Translations under genes and position numbers: made by a program | Notes under the pieces: generated by a model | What the model saw: only the letters and a program-made list of their open reading frames with translations | The model's database searches: none | Told to the model about the DNA's origin: nothing | Assembly: GCA_027422505.1 (NCBI GenBank) | Contig: JAPQWV010000336.1 | Location: 186,001 to 250,000 of the forward strand | Length of the DNA stretch: 64,000 nt | Source of the DNA: Craterostigma plantagineum | Taxonomy: Eukaryota > Streptophyta > Magnoliopsida > Lamiales > Linderniaceae | Reading direction: 5' to 3' | Shown here: in pieces, positions 1-11,290 of the stretch | Position numbering within the stretch: position 1 is the first letter of the stretch | Layout: each line of letters starts with the position of its first letter

Positions 1-419
1 TTTTGGGGGAATATTACTATTTTATATATATATATATATTAGAAATAACAAAAGAAAGCATTGCCCACCACAGACGGTAGACGTGCAGCCAAAGCTCAAA
101 ATAGGCCCAACCAAATTACCAAACGACTAAAGTACATTGATGCTGATATCTAAATCCAAGCTAAGCTATCATCCACAAAAGACGAACCCCTCGTAGCTGT
201 AGGCTCCATCTATCGTCCAAGGTCTGTAGTCGTCCCACCACAATATATAATGCGTCTCGCGCTACCATCTTAGGTGGTTGACTCACACCTCACGCCAGCG
301 CTGATTCCTCTCTCTCCATATGTGATAGACTGCGGAAGCGAGTAGCTGCCGATACGCCTGATGAAGTAGTGTCGCCCTCGCCACTTTCATGAAGCCCATA
401 CGATGCCTTGCCCCCAATC

Positions 420-2790
420 CCCATACGGCCATGCGAGTCTAGTGGCAGAGCGAATGGCCCCCAAATACTCTGATGAAAATGGACACTCGACGAATAGGTG
501 CGAAATCGTCTCTAAGGTCCCCTCCCCGCCAAGAGACATGTAGCCGACCCTGCAACCAAAACAATCAAGGACTTGTCTCTTGTGGATAACTGGTCACGAA
601 ATGCAAGCCAAAAGATGAACTCGAGCTTGGGATAGCTAGAGCTCTCCCGAACAGGTTCGCCCAGACCACCCGCCGTCGACATGGTCGAATAGCATCCCAC
701 GCTGCATGAATCGAGAAAAGCCCATTGGGGGAACCCCCAAAGAACAGCGTCACGCTTATGTGGAAACACAGACGGAAGAAGTGAGGAAAGCTGTATATAC
801 TCCATTGAAGTTCGCGATGTTAGCACCGACAGTCCCACCCATTAGGGAGATAATCCGTGAGAGCCATGTATCGTGGCAGCCCCATGTCCCGTGGCCCTGC
901 GGGAGCCACTCCTCAAGTGCCATGTTGTTGAGCCACGAATCAGGCCAAAGAAGCAGGGAATTGTCGTTCCCTATGCGGAATTGCACAAGTTGGAGTAGCC
1001 TCGACATGAATTTAAAAATTGCTTCCAACTCCAAGACGTGATACTTGCCCTCCCCACCGTCCACACGACTCACGCCGTAACCTCGTTGCATAATGCCAGT
1101 CAACCCAAACAGAACCTACCTCCAGTTGTACAACCTTCCATATGTGACTTAGCTTAAGTGAGTGATTAACCTCTACCATCGAACGGATCCCAAGGCGCCC
1201 CTCAGAGACAAGAAAACATATATCACATCATGCCACCATCGCTGATGTCCCTGCCCATAGGAACGACGTATCACCTTTTCGATACCAAGAATGACACCTT
1301 TTTGCAATAGAAAGACACCCGACCAATAGACGTGGAGCGACTTGATAAGCTGGACTCGGCCCGCATAGGAAATTTTCAAATGCATCCACGACCCCACCTC
1401 GAGCTTTGACGTGCCGTTGAAGCGGGCCGCGGTCACTAATTGATGGCGTCGAAGAGATGAGGGGCACTCCCAGATAGCGCACAGGTAGCGACCCCGTACC
1501 AAACCCTAACAGCTCCGTGACTGTGCCAACCTGAAAGGAAAATCGCACTCTTCCCTGGGTTAGCACGCAACCCCGACAACCCCACGAAGCTATCCAAATC
1601 TGACTGACTAACCCGTACGATGAGATATCAGCATTGCAGAAAAGAGACGGTCATCAACAAAAGTAAGCATGACGAGCTTGGTCGATGCACACCGCCAGTG
1701 ATGGTGAAAGTCGGATGATGCCTCAATCGACCCGGACACCATCCCATGCAAAATTTGCATGACAAGCGTAAAGAGATACGGGGAGATGGGGTCACCTTGT
1801 CGCAGCCTTCCCCGACCTTCAAAAAAACCCTCCGCGCGACCATTAATATTAAGTGAATAGGGAGGCATAGTAAAACGGCTTCGAATCCACCACATAAAAT
1901 GCCGATCTAACCCCATCGCCACCATCGTAGCTAGAACAAAATCCCATCCACTTATCATAAGCCTTGGCCAGATCCACCTTAATCGCCACCCTGCTAGGCA
2001 AATCAGCCCGGCCGTACCCACTACACACCTCTTGTGCCAATAGAATATTATCCGTAACGTGACGACCTGGGACGAAAGCCGTCTGAGTGGGGTGAACTAT
2101 GTGCGGCAACACTCGTTTCAACCTATTAGCAAGGACTTTGGAAATAACCTTATACAACACATTGCAACGTGAGATATGATGAAAGTCCGATGCTCGACGT
2201 CGCGAATCAGTCTTTAGTATCAATGTAATCATAGTAACGTTCAGTCCCTTATGTAGGTGACCGGTTTGGAAAAAGTCCCTTATCGTCGTGATATTATGCT
2301 CACAATAGTCCACGAAGCCTTGTAGAAAGCCTCCGTATAGCCATCCGGACCTGGCGCTTTGTCGTCGTGCATGGAATACAGGGTTTTCTTGACCTCCACA
2401 TCATCTACCATGCGCACCATCAGCTGTGCATCGGCAGGGCCACCACCTTCCGCACTGGAGGTCATTCGTGTCGAAGTGCCAGGCAACACCTAGTAGAAAC
2501 GCAAAAGCTCCTCCTTGACTTGGTCCGGCCCTTGCGCAATTTCCCCATTCTCCCTCTCCATGTAAATAATACGATTCCTCGCTCAATACATGGACACCTT
2601 TTAAAGAAGAAAGATGAGCATCTATCCCCGTCCTTCAGCCAACGTTGCTTGGCCCTCTGCGCCAATGTTTGATGCGCCATCGCCACAGCGCAAGCATACA
2701 AGGCACAACGTTGTTTGGCCCTTTGCACCAATGCTTGGAACTCAGAATTGCTAATGCAGCATGCGCTGCCGAAGATACTGTTGAGTCTCA
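420..2790 (-). pseudogene. LINE (non-LTR retrotransposon) ORF2 reverse transcriptase, decayed
   Basis: Several overlapping minus-strand reading frames together carry the plant L1-type ORF2 order. The linker with WLKDGD and SSFFFK is near 2640-2600. The RT core follows at about 2313-1849, with an ITLILK stretch, an AFVPGRHVTDNIL block and VDLAKAYD. A GDPISPYLF block and the catalytic box (FVDD where FADD is usual) lie at about 1790-1640. The C-terminal zf-RVT region (RIGND.....WPDSWL, then WLAFRDQL) lies at about 1000-560. Frames change at least four times and no endonuclease domain is visible upstream of 2790, so the copy is 5'-truncated, as is usual for target-primed insertion. The 3' end lies towards position 1, where a TA-rich stretch (about 21-40) replaces a clear poly(A) tail. 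Family assignment is secure; exact ends are not. Confidence 0.85.
2640..2740. repeat. Short imperfect duplication inside the LINE
   Basis: A segment of about 30 bp at 2643-2672 recurs at 2708-2737 with three mismatches, giving two QRAKQR-containing blocks in the minus-strand reading. It looks like a local duplication during decay of the LINE. Confidence 0.5.
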
Positions 2791-2879
2791 CATATCAGAT
2801 CGAGTTCCCAATCAATAGAACTTCAATGTGAATCTTCAAAAGGCGATGAAACCATGGATCTCGTCCAGAAAGAAGCGAT

Positions 2880-3330
2880 GACGATGAATTGGAACACTCA
2901 GAAGAAAAGTCAAGGCAACAACCAATCCAAAATACAAACTGTTGATTCTGTTGGTGAGCAAGTATGGAAAACCCAACAAAATCGAAATTTTGGACAAGCT
3001 CACTCTTCCTCAAGCATCTGACCCTCAAATTATCTCAATAAATGGTATGGATGGAATCGGTAAGATAACGATCGCCAGTAAGTGTGAAAACCACTCTAAA
3101 AGTGTGGGAGGTACATTGTCCACAAGATAAAGGTATACGACCTTGCAATGGGAGAATAAGAGGTATACTAAAGAAAAAAATCACAAGTTTGGACGGTCTT
3201 TATGTACGAAAGGGAGCACAAATGTTATATTAGTAGTAATCTATTTTAGAGCATAAGAACTTGAGCATGATATTGATAGCCTCTGAAATCCTAAGTGATA
3301 TTAAGGGAGATGCTGCCATCACTATCCCGG
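2880..3330 (+). pseudogene. NB-ARC (NLR resistance gene) P-loop fragment
   Basis: The frame at 2942-3130 reads IEILDKLTLPQ, then QIISINGMDGIGKIT. This matches the linker and Walker A of plant CC-NB-ARC proteins, where the usual motif is GMGGIGKTT. A Thr of the P-loop is replaced by Ile, and the frame closes shortly after. Beyond it (about 3270-3330) a second frame reads SEILSDIKG, which may be the start of the RNBS-A/kinase-2 interval, but this is weak. No complete kinase-2, GLPL or LRR was found. This is a fragment of an NLR gene, probably broken by the neighbouring LINE. In a live protein this motif would bind ATP/ADP; here it cannot be functional. Confidence 0.6.
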
Positions 3331-3663
3331 AGGTCCGTACATTGATAAGTTTATTTTGATATTAAGAGCAGCAAAGCACGGCGAGCAGTGAATTTAGCAC
3401 CCTATATAGATTCTTTGCATTTTAATTAAAATGGAAAGTATGAAGCAGTCTAAGAATGCAGAAGTGAAAGGTTAAATATAACTTCCGACCTATATATTAA
3501 GTCGATTCATTTTGTTTCAAGTTCAAAAGTATTCCCTAAATAAGGATGATAATGATCCTTTTTTGGAAATATATAAAAACCATATTGTACATTAAATAAT
3601 TGGTGATTTCAGTAAAATAGTCATTTGCTGTAGTTATTAATTTGATAATGATGAACAGAAGGC
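3331..3663. other. Intergenic, AT-rich
   Basis: No open frame, repeat or RNA gene was recognised between the NLR fragment and the hAT-type element. Confidence 0.5.
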
Positions 3664-4654
3664 AATCTGGCCAGGGGCGGATCTAGGATTTTTTGACCGG
3701 GGGGGCCGTAACAAAAATTGGCGTGGGTCACAAGACAATGTAGAAAATAATTTTCATTTGACATCTTATTAAAAAACAGTACCAATTAAATACATTTTTC
3801 ATTGAGAATATGAATATTAAAATAAATACTTACACCATGATATCAATATAAAATAAATAAATCAATCGTAATGTTAATGGAGATCGAACAGCCACAACAT
3901 GTCACGATACTAATATAACGAAGTGCGACATGATATCGAAGCTTTCTTTACGTTTTTATTATATAATTTTAATATACTACAAAAAAATAGAGTATGAAAT
4001 TTTAAATGGATAGTGAAAATAATTAGAAATGTAAAAAGAAAATTAAATCAAATAAGATAATAGCTAAATGTATATTATTATGAGAAACGAGACATGATTG
4101 TATGGTATATTAGTTGAAACGACTTAAATTGTCATTTGATTTATTATTTACAAAATTTTTAGACTTAAAATAATTAAGATCGTTATGATTTTTTTTTGAT
4201 TTTTTAGTTAAAATAATTATTAAATGGTGTATTAGTTAAATATGTATAGAATTAACATTAATTAAAACGATTACTTGTATGATATTTTAAAATCGTTGAT
4301 TGATTATTAGTTAAAATATGTTAAAATTTTTTAAAGTAATTAAAATCATTAATAGACTTATGATTCATTAGTTAAACAATAATGATAAACTAATGTATTA
4401 GTTAACAAACAGTCAACATAAATAAATACTAAGTCAAAATAAAGAAATTAGTTCCAAAGGAGGATTCGAACCCATGAAACAAAATGTCAGATCAACCCAC
4501 CACCTAGGTAACGACCACTATGCCACTGACCATTTCATTATTATGTGTTGAACTTGTTAAATATGTACGTATATACACAATCTACAACATGTAGTAGTAA
4601 AAGTTTCGAAACAAAGTAGATCCGCCACACTGTAGATCCGCCACTGAATCTGGC
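3664..4654. mobile_element. Non-autonomous hAT-type element with perfect 8-bp TSD
   Basis: The element spans 3672-4646 (975 bp). It begins CAGGGGCGGATCTA and ends TAGATCCGCCACTG, which are inverted repeats with one mismatch. It is bounded on both sides by the identical octamer AATCTGGC (3664-3671 and 4647-4654). An 8-bp duplication plus CAG...CTG termini is the hAT signature. The right end carries a second copy of its terminal motif about 17 bp further in. No transposase is encoded, so it depends on an autonomous relative. A tRNA-like Pol III promoter lies inside (separate entry). Confidence 0.85.
4462..4525 (-). promoter_or_regulatory. tRNA-like Pol III A box and B box inside the hAT element
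   Basis: On the minus strand TGGCATAGTGG (4525-4515) fits the A-box consensus TRGYNNARNGG. GGTTCGAATCC (4472-4462) fits the B-box consensus GGTTCGANTCC. They are 42 bp apart, a normal type 2 promoter spacing. The flanking sequence does not fold into a recognisable tRNA, so I read it as a tRNA-derived remnant (SINE-like or relic tRNA) carried by the element. Activity is unknown. Confidence 0.6.
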
Positions 4655-5027
4655 GTTAGATAGAAACAAAGTACAAATAACACTGTATTAAGTTATTTTT
4701 GTTCCTTTTTAATCATGATCGTATGACCTCTTTATTTACCAACTGTATGACAGAGGCAGTACTATAAAGATATTTGTAGTATTTCCTTTTGAGGGGATAA
4801 TATTAAGATAACAATCAAGATTAAACATTTTCATTTAGAACAAGATCGAGTCCATTCATTACACTTTATGCCATTTGACTAATAGTAAACATGTAATCGT
4901 TGACTAACTACAAATCAGGATAAGCACTCACATAATTTGTAAGAAAATAACCTCTAATTCAAAGTATTCCCCTTATTGCATCAAACAAATCTCCGGAATC
5001 AATACCAAGAGAAGCTAAACTTAAAGT
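4655..5027. promoter_or_regulatory. Upstream region of the PMEI-like gene with two W-boxes
   Basis: This AT-rich intergenic stretch has no coding signal. It holds TTGACT at 4875-4880 and 4900-4905, which match the W-box (TTGACY) bound by WRKY factors. With the two in the downstream 41-bp repeats this makes four W-boxes in about 200 bp. Functional meaning is inference only. Confidence 0.4.
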
Positions 5028-5109
5028 CACAGTCAAATTTGTCGAAACACACATACACTCGTTAAAGGCACAGTCAAATTTGTCGAAACACACATACACT
5101 CGTTAAAGG
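5028..5109 (+). repeat. Perfect 41-bp tandem duplication in the PMEI-like promoter
   Basis: The two copies at 5028-5068 and 5069-5109 are identical, with no spacer. Each holds AGTCAA, the reverse complement of the W-box TTGACT. The second copy ends about 24 bp before the TATA box. The lack of any mismatch points to a recent duplication or recent gene conversion. Confidence 0.9.
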
Positions 5110-5132
5110 AGTGACATTTACTTCTATCTGCC

Positions 5133-5140
5133 TATATAAA
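5133..5140 (+). promoter_or_regulatory. TATA box of the PMEI-like gene
   Basis: TATATAAA lies 89 bp upstream of the ATG. This allows a 5' UTR of about 60 nt if transcription starts 25-35 bp downstream. The leader is CA-rich, as in many highly expressed plant genes. Confidence 0.6.
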
Positions 5141-5228
5141 GCACAAACATCTTCACACTTCTCATCACATCAAGACAAGAACACACACTCTCACACACAG
5201 AAACACGTCTAAAAACCTCGTACCATCA

Positions 5229-5684
5229 ATGGCAAAAATCCTCATTCCTCTCTTTCTCTTCTTTGTCATTACCTTAACAATAAGCTCAGCAACTGCAAAC
5301 GTTCATCCCAACAATCTCCACGGAATCGACGTAGATTTTCAAAGCAAAGAAGTGAACATATTGGAGGGGTTAACTGCACCAATAGAGTCAATTCTTGCCC
5401 AAATTAAGGCACAGCTTCCCCTAACCCAAGGAGCCAATTTGATCGCTGCCCTAACGACTTGTGCTACGAATTACGCCGATGCTTTGAGCACCCTTTCGTC
5501 GACCGCTGGGAAATTGCAGCGTGGAGAGAGTGTGCAGTGGTTAGCAGTTGCTATCGGTTTGTACGGTGATATTAGTTCTTGCAGACAGGCCTTGTCTAAC
5601 GTTGGAAACCCTAAGACTGGCGTTGACTTCAGTGGTGCTGGCGATGTTCTTGACGTTATTAGGAAGATTATTACTGGTTCTTGA
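5229..5684 (+). CDS. Pectin methylesterase/invertase inhibitor-like secreted protein (short form)
   Basis: Single-exon gene for 151 residues. Residues 1-23 form a signal peptide (hydrophobic run 5-19, AATA-like cleavage region before NVHP), so the product should enter the secretory pathway and the cell wall. Residues 70-125 carry the PMEI-domain hallmarks: LTTC followed by NYADALSTL, then WLAVAI and ISSC. C78 and C118 match the second conserved disulfide pair of the four-helix bundle. Family members normally have about 170-200 residues and a first Cys pair in the N-terminal hairpin; here no Cys lies in residues 1-77, so that hairpin is missing or diverged. Family function is inhibition of pectin methylesterase or invertase; which one cannot be said. 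The ATG follows a good context (ATCA before ATGG), with a TATA box and duplicated W-boxes upstream. It is the only intact host gene in the window. hAT-type elements lie on both sides. Confidence 0.8.
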   Translation: MAKILIPLFLFFVITLTISSATANVHPNNLHGIDVDFQSKEVNILEGLTAPIESILAQIKAQLPLTQGANLIAALTTCATNYADALSTLSSTAGKLQRGESVQWLAVAIGLYGDISSCRQALSNVGNPKTGVDFSGAGDVLDVIRKIITGS

Positions 5685-5862
5685 ATGTTCTTGAAACTAA
5701 ATTAAAAAATCAGAATGGTTTGGTATAAAATGTAAGATATTGGCTGCATTGATCTCACAAGTAAGATCATCATACAATCAAGATATTAAAATTAGTTTCG
5801 TTTTCTCGTGTTATCTTTTTATAGCACTGCGTCATTTAAGTCATTTTTGTCAGACAAATATT

Positions 5863-6494
5863 CCTTGGAGAGGGGTGGGCATGGGGTCGGGTAGTCGGGT
5901 ATCGGGTAATTCGAGTTTGGGTTAAGATTTTCACTACCCGAACCGACCCAATCTATGTCGGGTACCGCTCGTCGGGTATATATCGGGTTCGGGTACCCGG
6001 CGTCGAGTACCCAATTTTGAATTGAAAAACTATAACTAAAAATATTATAACATATCAAAATATCCATGTTATATATTAAATATCACTTAATATTTGGATG
6101 TTTTATTTTCAATAAATAGAATATAAACATATTTTTATAAGTTTATTTATAATTTTGAGAATATATTTTCAATTTTTAAATGATATATGCATTGATAATA
6201 AAATATAACTTGTTAATTATGCAATCAAAATAAGAAATTTATCGAAATATTATTTAAAACTTTAACACACACGTTAAATATTGATATCCAGATATATAAT
6301 TATATTTTTTTAATGTTTATGTATAAAAACTAATATATTTTTTTTAAAATAATTTGCCGGGTACCCGAATAACCCGATCGGGTAGCCCGATACCCGACAA
6401 ATAATCCGAATTACCCGACGCAAACTACCCCAAACCCGATCGGATTCAGGTAAAAACCGAATACCCGAACCCGAACACCCACCCCAAGTTGGAG
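5863..6494. mobile_element. Non-autonomous hAT-type MITE (616 bp)
   Basis: The element at 5871-6486 starts AGGGGTGGGCATG and ends with the near-inverse ACACCCACCCCA. Both ends carry runs of CGGGTA/TACCCG subterminal motifs around an AT-rich core. The flanks CCTTGGAG (5863-5870) and AGTTGGAG (6487-6494) agree at six of eight positions, which suits an aged 8-bp target duplication. It begins about 180 bp downstream of the PMEI-like stop codon, so it could lie in or just past its 3' UTR. Confidence 0.65.
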
Positions 6495-7337
6495 CAATGT
6501 TTTTCGTCATTTAGTTGTTACTGATTGGTTTGTTTTTTTATTAACATATGATAGAAACAACTGCTATTTGCCAATTAAGTTGGTTGTACGCATGATATAT
6601 TATATATATATATGTATGTATATGATTGTACATTTTGAATTATATTATAGAGTGATGCTAATTATGCTAGTACACCATCATGAAACCATTCTTCGAAAAG
6701 AGTCACGCGCCGTTATAATTATTCTTGAGCAAACTTCCAAATTAGGCTACAGCCCATCATTAGGTAGGTAGGTTCTACCATCTAAGCTTTGTATATTTAA
6801 TATAGTGTCGTTTTTATATATCAATAGAAAGGAGGGGCGGAGAGTGGTGGACGGTGTTGAAGAATGATTCAAAGCTAGTGGAGAAGACATTAAAGGTGTT
6901 AGTGGGCATTATTTGTAATTAGTGCCCAGTAGCGGTGTTCAATGCTTCTTTGCGGTGTCTTTGTAATTATTGCATTTTTGTGTCAGTAGCGTATATTGTG
7001 ATCATGGGTTACAGTTGGAGCGTCTATATAAAAAAGCACATCTACATTTTTTTTTTTCATGTCATCAAGCATATTGGAGACATCTCAAGAGATTGGAGAC
7101 AACGACGAGGAGATTACAAACAAAACTCGTATAAATTAAAAAAAAAAAAGTTTGAATTTTTTCTTGTGTGAGATTTATTTTCATTTTGATTGTGCGTTAC
7201 TGAGTAGACATAAATCCATTCAAGAATCGTTTTAGGTTCGATTCAGATAAGAGATACGACCGGAAAATTCAATAAAAAAATATAAGAAAATGCACACGAT
7301 TTATACCATAGATTAACTTGTATATTTTGATACTATC
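6495..7337. other. Intergenic, AT-rich
   Basis: No gene was recognised. Several short open frames are low-complexity. A TA-dinucleotide run lies near 6597-6625 and a short A-run near 7137-7149. Confidence 0.5.
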
Positions 7338-8362
7338 GTCGTTCGCATGGACGGATCTACAGCGGGGCTCGAGGGATCTGCTGTCCCCCGAGCCGGCCGG
7401 ATTACCCCTTAGGCGTGCGTGGCAGAAACTCCGACGTGTGCCGCTCTTTCTTCCACGCAGCTGAAAAGCCCCCTGACGAAGATGGTGAATAGGGCAGCCG
7501 TTGGGCTTTATTTGCAGATTTTGGGTTGGCTGGGCTGGTTAAAAAATATGGTTTGGGCTTTTTTTACTTCTTCTTTTTGGTGTTGGGCATTATTTGCAGT
7601 TTTTGGGCCACGTAATTTACTTTAGTTTCATTTTAATCCTGAAAATTCATTTTTATTTATGGGAACCAACTTAGGTATTTCGCCTTTGAACTTATATAAT
7701 TACTTTTAGTTTGTTGTACGTTTTTTATTTATAAATGAAAATATACAAAATTACATTCAAAATAAAAATGTCATTCCGCAATAAAATAAATAAAGTTAAA
7801 ATCGTACAGAAGGATTCTTTTTAGAATATTAATCGAAATACCAACAATTTAGTAAAAAGATTGTAGTGTAACATTCAGGGTTAAGGTATACTAGATATCT
7901 AGCACATCCTATGTAGGTGCAAACATATCAAGTTATTTTACATATTCATATTATTAGTTAAGTTATTTTAAAAAATAATAAACTAAGGATAAAATTGAAG
8001 TCAACTAAAATATCAAAGGGTAAAATTGTAAAAGTACATTCAATTTGACAGGCTAAAGAGCAGTTATATTCACCTCTCACCCTTAATATAATAGAATAGA
8101 TATGTGTTGAGACAATTTTGCGGGCAGGTGGATGGATTTTCTATGTGGCTGGTTGACGAGCGGGACATTGTGATTGAGCAAACATGTCCATTTTTTCATT
8201 TCTGGTGGCCACGTGTTTTTAAATATAGCGAGGCCCAAACATAAACGTAGCTCAAATACTAAAAAATTGTCTTAAACATTATATGGCTCTAGATGAACGG
8301 GTCAAAATCTGGCCCTGTCGAGCCCCCAGGCGTACAATCCTAGATCGGTCACTGGTCGTTCG
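7338..8362. mobile_element. Non-autonomous hAT-type element (1009 bp) with perfect 8-bp TSD
   Basis: The element at 7346-8354 starts CATGGACGGATCTA and ends TAGATCGGTCACTG. It is flanked by the identical octamer GTCGTTCG at 7338-7345 and 8355-8362. Terminal GGGGCTCGA and TCGAGCCCC extend the inverted repeat. The ends are clearly related to those of the element at 3672-4646 (shared GGATCTA core), so both were probably moved by the same transposase family. The interior has no transposase; a 68-codon open frame at 7419-7625 has no recognisable motif. Confidence 0.85.
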
Positions 8363-9860
8363 TCTCATTCTTTGGCTATATCTCTCTTAAATTCTGTAAC
8401 ATTTTGCTGTTCTTCGAAGATCGTGATCTGTTCGGTAATTAAAAGCTCCATTGACAAACGAGGCTAATTGAAGCCCTACTCACCTCCTTTGAGGATATCG
8501 CTACAAAAGTGTTCTCAAATAGTGATGGCGACCATATTTCCGACCGTAATTTGCGAATGCTTTTCCATCTCAGAATTTTGAGACATATATTAGGTCGAAA
8601 ATGTTGCGACGAAAATAAAAATTTGGTTGCAAATTTCCGACAGAAACATAGTTGCAAAACCATTAGGACGAAATTTTAGCAGTTTTTTTCAAATATAAAA
8701 AACACTAACAAAAATAACTAGGATAATATTAAATTTATTCAAAAAGCATTATCCTTTCATCTCTTCTACACACAATACAACCTATCTTACTAGTAATGCC
8801 AAATGGGCTGGCGGTCCGGGCCCGCCCGCAGCTCGCCAAAGCCCGCTTCAATATATATTAGCTCATCAAATAATTGTACTTCACGCTTGTACTGTTATAC
8901 TTCTCTTTTCCTATTCTTTCTCAACAAATTCTAGAAACCACAAGTTCTGAAAACCGAATCAAAGTTTTTCGGTTCGGTATTCGGTACGAACCCAAACTTC
9001 AGTTTCGGTTCGGTTCGGTCGGTTAACCGACATTTGAACACCCCTACTTCTGAGAAAAGAAAGAATAGAAAAGAACTTTAGAATTATTTTGAGCATGGAA
9101 GGGACATCGACGGCAACATTGTTGAACCTTCTAGAGCCTCATTTGATTCATTCGATGAACTCGCATTGCAGGAGTTGAAGTCTCGATCAGAGAAACGATC
9201 GACAAAACGGTTAATTGAAAGCCTGCAACTAATCGTCTACTTAAAATTTGATAGATGCGAGCAGCGAGACATAAATATTAAATTCATCTCATTCCCCACC
9301 ACTAGCGACTTCTGACGAATTTTGAAAAGCATATGCCATTTTCAAAGTTCTTCATGTGTGTTGTTTCTTTTTCAGTATTATTGATAAGTTACGATTTTAT
9401 GTCATCTTTATTCGTGAAAACATGTGTTATTGAACATTATTTTATCGAAATTTCCTCGAAGATCACATATTTATGTGTTTATTTCATATTCGCAGGTATT
9501 AGAGTGTAATAAAAAAAATGAGAAGAATCGAACGATATAGCTAGCCAAAGAAACAAAAAATAAAAATCAGGCTTGCACAAATTCTTATAAGGAAGGTATG
9601 ATTAAAAGAAAGGTGGGACCCAAGGATAATGAGTTCCTTTGACAAAGGAGTGTTAAGCAGTATTATTTCATACGATCCAAAAGATATTCTATCATATACA
9701 TGCGCACGCGGCTCAAGAGAAGAAAATACTATGAGATATATTTTATGAGAGCATAGTTTGGATTCGTTGTTGAAAAAAGGAGATTTTGAAGACATACGTT
9801 TCAAACAAGGGCTGCGAAAGACTGCTTATTCAATTCTCTGTCGGATACGATGGATTATAA
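8363..9860. other. Intergenic with hAT-like terminal debris
   Basis: No gene was recognised. At about 8955-9048 there is a fragment rich in GGTTCGGT that ends GAACACCCCTA, the inverted form of a TAGGGGTGTTC hAT-type terminus like the one at 56962. It is flanked by AGTTCTGA and ACTTCTGA (seven of eight matching), but a left terminal repeat is missing. Around 8795-8850 lies a GC-rich scrap (GGGCCCGCCCGC) similar to one at 54710. The stretch 8500-8660 has CGACGAAAA-type motifs reminiscent of CACTA subterminal repeats; this is weak. Confidence 0.4.
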
Positions 9861-11179
9861 AATATTAGAGAACGAAGCGAGGGAGCTCTCGGACACTAAG
9901 CAAGCACTTCCCCTCACTGCCATCATCCATATCAGAGAGCCTTCAGATCGAATCCTCATCACCAAGCACATACCTCTCACTCACTTTTGACCTCACGGCA
10001 GTCCCCAAGTACACACCTCTAAATCACCTTTCACCCACGCAATAGACTCTCAAGCACACAAGAGCTCGCCTGCTTCATCTCTCGCCCGCACTCGGTAGCC
10101 ACACTTATCCACATAGCTGCACCAACTTCAGACGCGTACAACGTGTTCGACGAAAAGACTCAACGAGCAGCAGCGTGGGGTGGAGCAGCGCATGCAAGAT
10201 AAGACGAGCAATCTCAGTCGTGGAGACAGGCAGAAGGGAGACGACACTCACGGGAGAGACGGGGACGCACACAACGGCACGACGAATTTGATACGTTTTT
10301 CCCGTCCTTTATTTATCTTTTATCATGAACCTAATTATTTTGATGCTTTTGTCGAATTATAATATGTTCTAATTCCGTTATCTGGGGTTACGATGTAGCC
10401 AGACATAATTGCTATTGATTTTCAGCTTGTATGCTATTAAGACCTTAACGCTATGTTGAGTATCATAATCTGTTATTAATATTTACGAATTTCTGATCAA
10501 CCTTCGTAGAAATAGGTGTTTAGATATGAGACTGAGAGGTGATTATCTAAGCGTGTCCGTTGATTATGATACCATTAGAACATTCGTAAGCTAGAGATAG
10601 TTACGTGACTAGTGCGATGATTTATGATTTTCTGAGTTTAATGCGTTCGACGTGTAGAAATCTTGACAGAGATGTAGGATTCGCATGTTAGAATAGGTTA
10701 TCGATGCTAGAGATAGATTGATAATTAAAACGGTAAAATCCATCGTCAACATAAGATTAAGTATTATTTGAAAAAGTGAAATCAATAGCATGATTGTCTT
10801 CGGTGAAGTCGGAGTCCTCAGATTTATCTTTGATTAAATTCGTTTCGTCGTGCTTCGTTATTGATTTTGTCGTTTACCTTTTTAATCGCATTTTATTATT
10901 TATCTACGCATTTTCCGTTAATCGTTTCATCAACTACCAACTAGCGATTGTCCAAATAAAATTAGAATTAATATAATTTCGGTACTTAGTAACACGGTCC
11001 TTTCGGTTCGATATCCGTACTTACGTACACTATTATTTTTACTACTAATATTATCATAATTACCATTATTATTATTATTCTTATTATTGTTATTATTATA
11101 TTATTATTATATTAATATTAATATTAAAATTATTACTATTATTATTAATAATATAGCGCACTAAGGTGTTTAACGGTTT
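9861..11179 (+). mobile_element. Probable 5' LTR/U5 and leader of the Athila-like element
   Basis: This region precedes the Athila-like gag without any gene. The stretch 10960-11030 (TTTCGGTACTTAGT, then GGTTCGATATCCG) resembles the U5/leader junction of Athila-type elements as I remember them. An (ATT)n microsatellite follows at about 11030-11155. I could not find TG/CA ends or a clean primer-binding site, so the LTR limits are undefined. The assignment rests mainly on position and on that one motif. Confidence 0.4.
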
Positions 11180-11290
11180 ATGCGAAAGTTTGGGAGTGCT
11201 AACTTACTTCCTTTAAATTCGGAGATCGAGCGAGCTTGTCGGGAAAATCGAAAAAAGAAGAAGCAAGACATTAACCAAACTCAATCAGCC

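Noticed and set aside
7419..7625. Small hydrophobic open frame in the second hAT element
   Set aside because: No homology recognised; it lies in non-coding filler of a non-autonomous element.
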